From Liolophura sinensis (Eukaryota; Mollusca; Polyplacophora; Chitonida; Chitonidae): 64,000 nucleotides of DNA. The translations under genes were made by a program, and so were the position numbers. This document shows, piece by piece, positions 46,239 to 58,800 of the stretch. Location of the stretch: NCBI RefSeq assembly GCF_032854445.1, contig NC_088295.1, forward strand, positions 35,310,510 through 35,374,509, read 5' to 3'. The notes below the pieces were generated by a model. That model was not told the origin of the DNA, did no database searches, and worked only from the letters and a program-made list of their open reading frames with translations. Position 1 is the stretch's first letter. Each line of letters begins with the position of its first letter.

Positions 46239-46372
46239 GGTCAATTTCATGAAGCAAACTTAGTGTTAAGTAGCCTTTACATAGGGGCCTAAGTACACTT
46301 CATATCTCTGCAACACACGTTGCCATGGTATTTTAGGGCTTACTTAGCTAAGTGAGCTTCATGAAACTGGCC
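46239..46372. mobile_element. MITE-like element, about 134 bp
   Basis: The left end GGTCAATTTCATGAAGC and right end GCTTCATGAAACTGGCC form imperfect inverted repeats that extend inward through CTTAG-type sequence on both arms. There is no coding content. Confidence 0.55.
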
Positions 46373-46938
46373 CAGGCTACTCTCATTGTTCGTTAAGTCA
46401 CAATAAGAGGTCAAGGGCCGTTTGCGTAGCCTTGCGTTCGTTGAAGACCAGTTGTGCACCTGTCCAATATCTTAACGTCTAATTTGGGATTTTAAGCGCT
46501 AGTGAAAAATTCTGTAGGATGAATGGCATTATATAAACAACCAAGCAAGTAAGTGGATACCGTCCACATCACCGTGATTGACTTTGGAAATGTTGATGAC
46601 TTCATTATTTCTCCTTGAAAGTGACTTTTACATTGTACGTATAAATATTTATAAGGAGGGTTAAGACCGGTGGACAAAGAAAAAAACACACACACACACC
46701 AGAAACCTAGTCCTGTATCAATAGCTACAACAACAACAATATCTGCCCGCAGCTTCTAAGCAGTCTTCACGAATGTGTTTCAGCGTATTTACTTCAGCAA
46801 GAAGCTGTGAGCGATATGACAATGTTTGAAACAGACGTTCAGCAACACATCGATGCTGATTTATTAAGATGCACGGTCAGCTTTGGGAGTTTTGAAAATT
46901 TAACTATAGGAAATTAAAACAGCATGCTATTGTCCACT

Positions 46939-47020
46939 TACTTATTTATTTGACTAGTGTTTTACTCCGGACTCAGGGATATTTCACTTCTACGACGGCG
47001 GCCAGCTTTATGGTGGGAGA
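46939..47020 (-). mobile_element. Family 1 SINE, 3' fragment, minus strand
   Basis: TTATTTATTTGACTAGTGTT through ACGACGGCGGCCAGC and TATGGTGGGA. Confidence 0.65.
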
Positions 47021-47129
47021 TAGAACTTTCTAAACCCATAAACAGATGTTGTATGGTAGCTTGAGACACTTTTTCATGCGGTTTCAGCTACATGTAGTCG
47101 ATGTGTTTGTGGCACCACCAACATGACAG

Positions 47130-47376
47130 ACCCGTGGCTCAGTTGGCTAGCGCAGCGTAATGACCCAAGAGTCTCTCACCAATGCTGTCGCTGTGAGTTC
47201 AAGTCCAGCTCATGCTGGCTTCCTCTCCAACCGTACGTGGGAAGGTCTTACGCCAACCTGCGGATAGTCGTGGGTTTTCCCTGGGCTCTGCCTGGTTTCC
47301 TCCCACCATAATGCTGGCCGCCGTCGTATTAGTGAAATATTCTTGAGTACGGCGTAAAACACCAATTAAATAAATA
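47130..47376 (+). mobile_element. Family 1 SINE, full length
   Basis: Has an A box (TGGCTCAGTTGGCTAGCG), a B-box-like GAGTTCAAGTCCAGC and the family tail. A perfect 13-base target duplication ACCAACATGACAG lies at 47117-47129 and 47377-47389. Confidence 0.9.
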
Positions 47377-47389
47377 ACCAACATGACAG

Positions 47390-48192
47390 CTGATCGAACC
47401 AACTGATCAGCAACAATTGTAACATCAACTTCCTGCACATCTCCAGTTCCATCCACCATGGATTCTTTCGTCACTTGTATAATCGTAGTTTGTCACACAT
47501 AAAGTGTACCAGTGGTGTACCAGCTGATGAGAGAAACTTCATAAAATGTAACCCTGCCTTGCGTCAGTACTCTGCCACTGATAAGCCTTTAGGTTAAGGC
47601 TTTCGTAGGTTTGCTAGAAAACAGTTCTCTAGGAGATTCCCAGATTTCAAGTAGCCCTTCTACGACTGGTTCAAGGGTTAACGATCTGCTTTAAGCATGC
47701 TTTAGAGGCTTCTTCGGAGCTGATCTTTTTCTTTTATTTTGAAGACAAAACACCCAACTAATGTCTCCATATTTTACCAATATATTAATAAACATTCAAC
47801 TAGTCCAGTCCCATTATAATTCAGTAAACATCAAATCCTAATTTTCGCCTTAAGTTGTCCTCAAAAACAACAATCCAAAACACAATGAAGTCAGACTAAA
47901 CAAACTTAAAGGTAAAACTCCTGTAATATTTATATCAATCAAAACCTTTAATACATTCATTAAATTTTCTTCAAAACGATCGATACATGTTTAAAAAATT
48001 CGTCATGAAAATGTTATCAGAAAGTAGATAACTCTTTGGGGAAAAAAATAAGACAAGGTAAAGTCACATATATTAGTACAATATGATACATCATACAGAG
48101 GTTAAACACCATTACAGAATTTACCAGTGTTGACAAAATGTGACAGTCAATTTTTCAATGAAAGGTCATTCTAACATAATCTAACATATGAA
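47390..48192. other. Intergenic, nothing recognised
   Basis: AT-rich sequence between the family 1 SINE and the end of gene B. Confidence 0.45.
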
Positions 48193-49681
48193 TTTATTCT
48201 TGGATAACTGAAAGATGAAGACATGTGATGTCAAAGAAAAATTATTGAGCCACAGTCAAGTCATTTGTAAAACACGAAGTTCCAATGCTAAGCCTCAAAA
48301 CATGTATACTTTTAAAATTAACAAAAAAGAATGAAAATGAATAAAATAAAAAAAATTTAATAATGTTCAAATTATTCATGGTGGATATCACTTCCAAGGT
48401 GAATATCACACATTGGCCTCAAGTTTTGTCATGGAACCAGTTTTGTCTGGATTTCATAGGTACAGAGGCATGGCATTCCACAGAGAACAAAGATTATTCC
48501 TGTTGCACTGCTGATCCCTGATTCAGCATTATATTTACATGCATAAAACTGCCCTTCTCCTCCAGTATACATCAGTAGACATGTCGTGTCTCTTGTACTC
48601 AGCAGTAACATGGAATTCATAGGAGTTATCACAGAATGTATGCACGGATTGGTCCCACATCAAATGAACAATCAACTAATGCACTTGACTGACAAACAAA
48701 AAGCACATCTTTTAGACAAACCACAAAGTATTCCGAAGCCACACAATAATAAACAACATGTAAAATATGTAGATCCAGCTTCTCTGCATTTACACAAAAC
48801 TTTACTTCTACTATATACATGTACGTGTGGGGCAATCCCAGGGTTCCAAACAAGACTGTGTATATTAAACAGGTCTGTTACCCAAATCAGAAACCATTAT
48901 ACAATGTGTAGCTAAAATGATCCTGTCCAAAGATCAGACATCCCAAATGTAACAAGATCCTATAGCACTTGTGTTAAAATAAGGAAAATTTACTATGTAT
49001 AACCCCATTTAATGTTTGGATAAAGGGCTGGTAATAAACAATACATCATAATACCATTACAAATGAAATATGTTATTTACTGTAATAAAATCTTTTCCTC
49101 ACAAGCCGTAAGAAGTAACTGATATTTAACTCTGTTTTAAAACAATTTTATAGATTTATGTTTTACGTTATACACAACGCTACATCCACACCACTGCAAA
49201 GCAATAAAACACCTTTCAGCTCTAAAAAATATATTTGGTCATTAGTGTATGTTTATCAGTACATTGTTCTTAAAATAGTTCTCTGCAGAAAGCAAAAAAT
49301 CATATGATTATTGTACATAATATATACCTATCGTGTCAAAGCCATACCATACTGTGTACATTTGCTTCCCTAAGACCACTGGTCAGTAACATAAGAGAAC
49401 TTTTTTAAAAACTCCATGATGCACTGGTAAAAGAGATAAGTATTTCCAGGAGAAAAAATATTAACACTTCGAAAATCGCAAAGTTACAAGTCACCAAAAA
49501 CATGTATATACAGAAAACTTTGTAGTTTGATACAAAGAAGTTAAAATTTCACAGCTACAACAGAAATACATGTAATAGGTAAAAACATCAACTTACTGCT
49601 TCAGATACAAATGAACATAAGCATGTTAAGCATGTGGACGTCCTACATCCAGCACTGTTTTGTAATTCCGGTTCTGTGAAA
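48193..49681 (-). other. Gene B 3' UTR region
   Basis: AT-rich sequence after the stop. The block 48375-48780 is similar to the gene A 3' region with a roughly 45-base difference in length. A minus-strand AATAAA lies at 48193-48198 and is a candidate end signal. Confidence 0.5.
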
Positions 49682-49803
49682 TTATCTCCCTTGTCTACTG
49701 AGAAGAGCTCTAAGTTCTGTCTCTTCTACCAGCTTCTTTGTCTTTCTGTAGTGAGCAATCAGTTTTTTCCACATGCTGTCGCATTCCAGGAGTTCCTTGT
49801 CTC
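49682..49803 (-). CDS. HELZ2: Gene B last exon: C terminus and stop
   Basis: Codes for GDKELLECDSMW to LLSRQGR, then TAA. The acceptor is ATATCAG. Confidence 0.85.
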
Positions 49804-52800
49804 CTGATATTAAAAGAAACATGTGTAAGTTACTTTCTGCCTATAACCATTAGACACTTTTCAGAAGCTCAAAATCCAACACTACATGCTGGAAATCAAA
49901 TGTTAAAAGCTAAACGGCTTTTTTAAAATCTAAACATTGTTTTACCATAAGTCAGTCAGTTCAGTTAGGCGTAGAATCTGGGTGTATCTTGACTTTTGTC
50001 CATAGATTTTCTTTTTCTTGGACTAACTGATGAAGATGTACTGGTTTCCATACTATATTACACTCTCTTCTGTCATTGCTGTGAAGAGACTTAGCTGACA
50101 AAGTTAACTTTCTTGCAATGCCCAGATTCCTTCCGGAATTCACACCTGGTTTGCTGTGAAGCATTAGGAGATTTGTGTACTGGTAGGCCTCGGGGTAATG
50201 ACACGTATTTAAAGAACTTGCCTCGAGTGAAGGATGACCAGACTTTATTCAGAAGTTTGCCATACCAATTACTTTGAGATAATAATTCTGTATCATGATA
50301 CAGTCATCTGTATACATGCAGAACAAATGCTTACCAATAATAAACAGCCCTTTCTTGGCCCTGGTAATGGCTACGTTGATCTGATGATCGTCTGTGATGA
50401 AACCAAGATGGCGGCGTTTCCATCCCTCTGTAGGCCTGGGCTCAATCTCATCAGGGGGCAGAGTCCTAACCGTGGACAGAATCACATAATCCCACTCACT
50501 CCCTGTGGAAATACAGCAGAACACAAGCATGGAGAGCATACAGAGAACTATACCAGTAACGACAATCTCATCAGGGGGCAGAGTCCTCACCGTGGACAGA
50601 ATCACATAATCCCACTCACTCCCTGTGGAAACACAGCAGAACACAAGCATGGAGAGCATACTGAGAACTATACCAGTAACGACAATCTCATCAGGGGGCA
50701 GAGTCCTAACCGTGGACAGAATCACATAATCCCACTCACTCCCTGTGGAAATATAGCAGAACACAAGCATGGAGAGCATACAGAGAACTATACCAGTAAC
50801 GACAATCTCATCAGGGGGCAGAGTCCTCACCGTGGACAGAATCACATAATCCCACTCACTCCCTGTGGAAATACAGCAGAACACAAGCATGGAGAGCATA
50901 CTGAGAACTATACCAGTAACGACAATCTCATCAGGGGGCAGAGTCCTCACCGTGGACAGAATCACATAATCCCACTCACTCCCTGTGGAAATACAGCAGA
51001 ACACAAGCATGGAGAGCATACTGAGAACTATACCAGTAACGACAATCTCATCAGGGGGCAGAGTCCTCACCGTGGACAGAATCACATAATCCCACTCACT
51101 CCCTGTGGAAATACAGCAGAACACAAGCATGGAGAGCATACAGAGAACTATACCAGTAACGACAATCTCATCAGGGGACAGAGTCCTCACCGTGGACAGA
51201 ATCACATAATCCCACTCACTCCCTGTGGAAATACAGCAGAACACAAGCATGGAGAGCATACGGAGAACTATACCAGTAACGACAATCTCATCAGGGGGCA
51301 GAGTCCTCACCGTGGACAGAATCACATAATCCCACTCACTCCCTGTGGAAATACAGCAGAACACAAGCATGGAGAGCATACAGAGAACTATACCAGTAAC
51401 GACAATCTCATCAGGGGGCAGAGTCCTCACCGTGGACAGAATCACATAATCCCACTCACTCCCTGTGGAAATACAGCAGAACACAAGCATGGAGAGCATA
51501 CTGAGAACTATACCAGTAACGACAATCTCATCAGGGGGCAGAGTCCTAACCGTGGACAGAATCACATAATCCCACTCACTCCCTGTGGAAATATAGCAGA
51601 ACACAAGCATGGAGAGCATACGGAGAACTATACCAGTAACGACAATCTCATCAGGGGGCAAAGTCCTCACCGTGGACAGAATCACATAATCCCACTCACT
51701 CCCTGTGGAAATACAGCAGAACACAAGCATGGAGAGCATACGGAGAACTATACCAGTAACGACAATCTCATCAGGGGGCAAAGTCCTCACCGTGGACAGA
51801 ATCACATAATCCCACTCACTCCCTGTGGAAATACAGCAGAACACAAGCATGGAGAGCATACTGAGAACTATACCAGTAACGACAATCTCATCAGGGGGCA
51901 GAGTCCTCACCGTGGACAGAATCACATAATCCCACTCACTCCCTGTGGAAATACAGCAGAACACAAGCATGGAGAGCATACAGAGAACTATACCAGTAAC
52001 GACAATCTCATCAGGGGACAGAGTCCTAACCGTGGACAGAATCACATAATCCCACTCACTCCCTGTGGAAATACAGCAGAACACAAGCATGGAGAGCATA
52101 CGGAGAACTATACCAGTAACGACAATCTCATCAGGGGGCAGAGTCCTAACCGTGGACAGAATCACATAATCCCACTCACTCCCTGTGGAAATACAGCAGA
52201 ACACAAGCATGGAGAGCATACAGAGAACTATACCAGTAACGACAATCTCATCAGGGGACAGAGTCCTAACCGTGGACAGAATCACATAATCCCACTCACT
52301 CCCTGTGGAAATACAGCAGAACACAAGCATGGAGAGCATACGGAGAACTATACCAGTAACGACAATCTCATCAGGGGGCAGAGTCCTAACTGTGGACAGA
52401 ATCACATAATCCCACTCACTCCCTGTGGAAATACAGCAGAACACAAGCATGGAGAGCATACAGAGAACTATACCAGTAACGACAATCTCATCAGGGGGCA
52501 GAGTCCTAACCGTGGACAGAATCACATAATCCCACTCACTCCCTGTGGAAATACAGCAGAACACAAGCATGGAGAGCATACGGAGAACTATACAAGTAAC
52601 GACAATCTCATCAGGGGGCAGAGTCCTCACCATGGACAGAATCACATAATCCCACTCACTCCCTATGGAAATACAGCAGAACACAAGCATAGAGAGCATA
52701 CTGAGAACTATACCAGTAACGACAATCTCATCAGGGGGCAGAGTCCTCACGTGGACAGAATCACATAATCCCACTCACTCCCTGTTGACACACAACGGAG

Positions 52801-55800
52801 AAATGGCTTTGTAATGTGCAGACCGATAAAACTTCAGCAATACTTCTGGGACAAACTGACCAAGCGGTAAACTTTGAATTTATTACAATGTCTACCAAAG
52901 AGCTCAGACAAAGGAGATACGTGAATGCAAACCTTCAGCTTAATGCATAAAGCACTAAAAGATTTGCCATAACATGCATTCTAATACATTTATCTTAACT
53001 ATGATCTTGGTAAACAGGAGACTAAGTCATCATTGACGTATATGTAATTTACATGCACCGCATCAAAAATGGAACATCCCACTCTTCTTCGTGTTATTGT
53101 GCTGTACACGAATGCATAACCTGAGCTCAAAGCATGCAACACTTTTTAAGGTTATTGGACCCAGACACTCGGGGGATTAACTACTGCTGTACTTTATACA
53201 GGTCAGCTCAAAAGCAGAACTGCAGGTCTACAATTCTGCTGTTTCTACACACCAAAATTTAAGAAACAGTGAATACCTGTTGTTCATGTTACCAGGAGGA
53301 AAATAAGAATCTTGTTACAACAGTGGCCTCCAAATTTCGTTGTTCTGGAAGATTTCTGTCTTGGAGATATGAATTTGGTATTGAATGGCGTAAGTTCAGT
53401 TACATACAAGATTTGTGTGTTATACCATACGCAATGCAACAGACCTACTCAAGGTAAAATGTAAGAGATCAATACCTGGCAACAGCACTATGGTAATTCT
53501 TTTATGTTTGAAGTACCGGTACTTTCAAAGGACTTTTCAAGTTCACTTTTCATTGTTTTCCACACTGTAGACATGGATCGACAAAGTGATGACATTTTTG
53601 TTTCTGGGGATCAAAAAAGGGTTCAGAAATATCAAATGGTATAAGAAAGATGTATAAAGGATTCTCGTTGTGCATGTATATACCTTGACTGGAGATGACG
53701 GTGTCAACCAAGGCGTTGTCAAGCCCCTGTTTGGTCAGCTCTCTCTGGATGGCCCCACACTGAGCCTTGTACTGTGACAGCACCTTTACACTTGTCTCCT
53801 TCACTGAGAAGTGTCTAACAAGGGCAGATACGATGTGCACCTGGACAAAAACAATCACATGGGTTTACAAACAATCACAGGTACACCATACTCGGATACA
53901 AGTAACACTGAATTATGATGCTGCGTCACTGTCCATCAGTAGATCAGAATACATCTACATAGACTTACCGCTAAATAAGCCTCCTTCTGGTTACTCTTGG
54001 ACTGCTCATTCCCTTCCTCTGTGCTCACTGTGAGGGTCTCCTCCACCCCTTTCACATGGCAGAACACAATCGGACTTCCTCTGCCATTGGGCCAGATGTT
54101 CAGTTGTGCTGGATAGGTTTGAGCAAGAGTGCCACACATCAGCTTACCCTCATAGAAGTGATTAGAAGGAAACTGGGCTACGCCCTTGTGCTGAAAGAAG
54201 AAAAACATACCCCGGTGGTCATAAGTTGCAAGAGGTACATTTAGTGTGTATTATAAAAGTAACAGAAGCACAGCCCAATGACCTTGAAAAACTGGGTGAA
54301 GCTGAATGAAAAACAAGCCCATATGTTTTTCCACATTAGGTGTTTTGTGGTATAAGTTTGGTCAAAATATCTTGAAGACTTGTGTTAACAAACCTGTCAC
54401 ACAATCAAACTTTAATGAACTCAATAACCTTGAAAAAATTGGTCAGGGTCACTGAAAATAATAATGCCTAAATGTACATGAGGTACAAATACAATTGGCA
54501 CACCTCACTACAAGCATTCTAGAGACAGAGTGTTTTATGAAAAGATATGGAAAAACAGCTGACTAATAGATGTCAGCCCACTATGAAAACATCTAATCAT
54601 TTCGCAAATTTAGACTGAAGCTCAAGAAACACATCTGACAAAAATTTCATTCTAATTCATTTGACCATGAGTAAAATTTATAACACAAATTTATAATGCA
54701 CAAAAATTTCAGAAATGAATAAGTATATCAGTTTTTCACTGAAAAGCCAAATCATCTGCCAGAGATTTCTTCTTAATTATTCTACAATATATGTGTTATT
54801 CATGAAAGTGTGACCAAGTGCTTGGTTCTGATAACCAATCGTATGACTTTCTTGAATAGTGGACACAGTTATCATCATGAAATAAAACTAGCCCTCTGCT
54901 TTCCTTATTGAACATAACTGTACGTCTGAGAGATGATTCAAGGTCAGAAGAGAAACCCACCATACGGTACTGATAGGTCAACATGACGGCTTTCTGGGCG
55001 TAACGTTCAAATAGCGAAGTCTCCAAGCCAAGATCCCTTGCTTGCTGGGAAGCGACGATTGGCCGTAACTGTTTGTGGTCACCAATGAGGACGACTTGAC
55101 TGGGATGCCTGTTGACAATTGGGATCATACTGTCAGGTTCAGTACACATCCCACACTCATCAATGATCACCTGTATTGGAAAATATTCAACCAAGGTAAA
55201 GAAGACAGCACCTGAATAAAACATATTTCAATGGAAAGCAGGATGGCTCAAGCTTTCTAAAAAGTATCATACTTTATTTTTCTGAAGTGATTTCACCAAA
55301 TAAGAGGGAAAATATACTGACATAATTGCCATAGTGAATCTTACGGAGTTTTATCCAATCAAACATTAATGTTAGCTAATTACACAGAACTATCTCACCT
55401 TTCCAACGAATCAGCAACTGATATATTCTCGTGATTATTCTCAAAGATTATTGTGGTTCAGATTTCTGTGATATATACGTCGTTAATTATGTCGGACGGT
55501 ATCATACTGTCACACCCCAAACCGCAATCTTCCTATCCGGCAAGTTTTGAGTAAGTTATTCAACATATACAAATATATGTATATCATTCATTTTAGTGTA
55601 AGCAGGCAGTCTGTAGATAAATACATGCAGTCAATGAGAAATTCTGTAGGGATGCCAAAGATTTATTGAAACTTGAAGACATATTATAGCCTTCATTTAT
55701 TAAATTTTCTGAAGTAATAATTTTTCACAAAATTTATCACAACTGACATAACTAAAGAATTTCAATTAGTCACATCTGTCTATCTTACAGACTAGGTATG

Positions 55801-58800
55801 TTTTTTTTTCTCTTTTAATTTCTTTAAAAAAAAAGCATGTGGTGTTTGAGAAGAGGTGCTTTCTCTGACGTCCACTATAATTAGGTCAACAAAAGCTGAT
55901 CTTACAATCCACAACCACTGAACTTTGGATAAAATGGTTGATACAATTCTTGACCCAAAAAAGTAACCACGCAATTGCATCTCTCTAAAACTGATTTAAA
56001 GGGAAATGAGCACAGCGATACTACTTATACCATACTTTTGGTATAAGAATACCCATGCTACCTCTCCACTCTGACGATCCATGCTTGACATTAGATCGGC
56101 ATGTGCTTTACCCTGTGACTTAAAAGTTTACTTAAATCAGACATCATACAGGCAAATATCGGTGGGCATAAAAAAATGGGCCGTACTTTGACACTCAATA
56201 TTTCCGAAACCCTCTTATGTCAGCTTCTAAAAATTTACACACTCAAAAGCCATTGTCCTAAGTATACAGGCCAATTTTCAATTTCATCCTTTAAGATTTC
56301 TGTTCAAAGGACCAAAATCAAAATAGAGTCAAAAACGCATGTTCCGGACATTTCAAAATGATGTTCTACCTCATTTTACCACCATCTTCTTGGTGGATGG
56401 CTCGCAAACGTTTCTTCCATGAACTGATTAAGTCCCGAATCTCCTTAAGAGTAATTTTTTTTCCAGCAGTCCTTGATGCGTGTCACACAGGTGCAGCGCA
56501 CGCTCTACTCATGACACCTGATAGGTGATGCAATGTATGTCACTTGGAAGTGCGTTTTTGAGAATATGTTTTCATTTTTACCCTGTGTACAGACTACTCA
56601 AGCTATGACCTTGAAAATCGATCAGTCTCTTAACAAAATCATGTCATTTGAATGTCTTAAGTTTGAATAGGTTTCAACAAAGCATAATGGAGCAATGCAG
56701 CATCAAAGTACGGCCCATTTTTTTAACGCCCACCTGATATATTTTGCCCCAGAAGCACTCCCCAAAATATCTATTTAATGCATAAAATAGCGACCCTGTT
56801 AACAGTGAAACACAACTACCCATCAATCGACAACTGAATGTGCTCACCTGTGTCATAAGCCTGAATTGGGTTTAGATTTGTTTCCACAGTTTTAAAATTA
56901 GCATGAATCCTACCATTAAACAATACTATTTTTGTAAATGATGTTGTAAATATCCATTAGGGGATAAAGTCACAGACATAACCCCTCCCGAGCCCATAAC
57001 CCCTATTGCATCTGCAGGCGATTTGAAATTCCACAGTGGCTGTACATCCTACTGTACATTGTAACAGAAATTAACACCCAAGGCGAATCTGCAGATACTA
57101 AACTGGCGATCCTTGTAAATTGTAGTAGTCATAATGTACCAACACCGTTTTCATTTATTTATCTGATCGAGAGTTTTACTTGGTTCTGGCCAACTAAAGA
57201 ATATTAGTGGGAAAACAACCACATTCAAGTTGCTGGCAGACGTTCATACATGAGGCTAATATAATAGTTATATTAGATTCAATTCATATGTAAGACTGTA
57301 CCAGTTGAAGTGGTGGAAGAAATATCCTTGCGTTAATGTGTTTACTTTCAGGAAAGCATCTACACGTATATTATAAATGGTTGGTCACTTGGGCTTTCTT
57401 CACCTACATCCACCATTTTTTTCTGTAATATACTGCCTAGCTGACAACATGAAAGTACCTCTGGCGTTAAAAAGCTAGAGTAAGCGTGATGTCAAACTTC
57501 TCTCGATAATGGCGATGTGTTGAAGCCATGTCAAAATCAAGTTTCACTGAACATTTGTTGGGTTGAGTGAGTGAGAGCTTGGGGTTTAACATCGTACTTA
57601 ACAATTTTTTCAGTCATGTGGAAATGAAGGAGTCCTTAGAGTGCATGTAATATGCCTCCTTGCTGTAGGACGGATTTCCACCTCCCTTTTATCTAGCACG
57701 ACTTCACAGAGACGCCTTACCGAAGGCAAGTAGGCCGCCCACCCGGGCCATTATATTGATACAGGTCAGCCAGTCGTTGCACATCACTGTCACTGAGGTT
57801 ACAACTCCCTCTTTTAAGGTCTAAGGTGTGACCTGATCCAGGATTGACTCTGGATCTACTGTTCCCGAACTAACTGGTTACAGAATGACAACAAGTAGAG
57901 CAAGAAAAACAGAGGCAAAGCAGCCAAGCAAGGTTGAACACAACACGGTTCCTATCTTCAGAAATAGTGACCCTAATAGCTGTAGTCAAATAATTTCACA
58001 ATATCATGGCCACATACCTTGCTACAGGAGGATCAACTCGCTAAAACTTTCTATGAGTGTAGTAAACAACAACAACAACAAAAATGCTATTATTAAGAAC
58101 AATGATACAAGTGACTACATCATGAACACACATTGCCTTCTACATCCTGCATCTTCTGAACACTAAAAAAGACAAACTTCAAACTAATACGCACCTCTCT
58201 TCTCCACCCTTAAAGAGAGAGACACTTTACATGCATAACCTGCGCTGTCACTTGCCTGGTTTACACTCGAGCCATAGGTCATCCTGGGACTGGAGCTCAC
58301 TGAGCAGGTACAGAGGAGGATCTCGGCAGACTTGATCTCAGCAATCTCTGCCTGTGTCACTAGCCGATGATATTCTTCCACCTCCTCATCACTGATATCC
58401 TCTGGACATTTGGCAAAATGCTCATCATACATTCGGAGCAGTATGGAGTAACCACTGGACGGGTGTCTGATGAGGTGGTGTAGAGCTATGTCCTTCAGTG
58501 TTGGGTCGGCAGACGCCGAGGCCGCACTTGACTGCCTCCTAATGGGGATGGGGTCCCGAGGCAGTGGGAATTCTTTATGCTCTATGTTCTCACTGTACAC
58601 TCGGACCAGCTTAGGACAAGAGGAACCCAGCTTTTTGAGGTAACCTGATAATGTCAAAATGGGAACTTTTAATGTATTTCCTTCCTTTATTGCTTGATCC
58701 ACCACATCATCAAAGTTGAAAATATTTCAGTTATACAAATGTGTAAAGCTTTACAGGTAGACGAAACCTGGGAGGGCACACAAGACCACTACATCTCAAC

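Larger units (their letters stand above)
55171..58255 (-). other. Gene B intron with a GC donor
   Basis: A 3.1-kb intron with a GC-AG boundary that holds the mariner-type remnant (56159-56737) and a family 2 SINE (57562-57870). Confidence 0.7.

Noticed and set aside
50234-52768. An open frame of over 800 codons on the plus strand (and a matching one on the minus strand)
   Set aside because: Both come from the 120-bp minisatellite, whose period is a multiple of three. The minus frame contains the real exon only at its 50335-50502 end.
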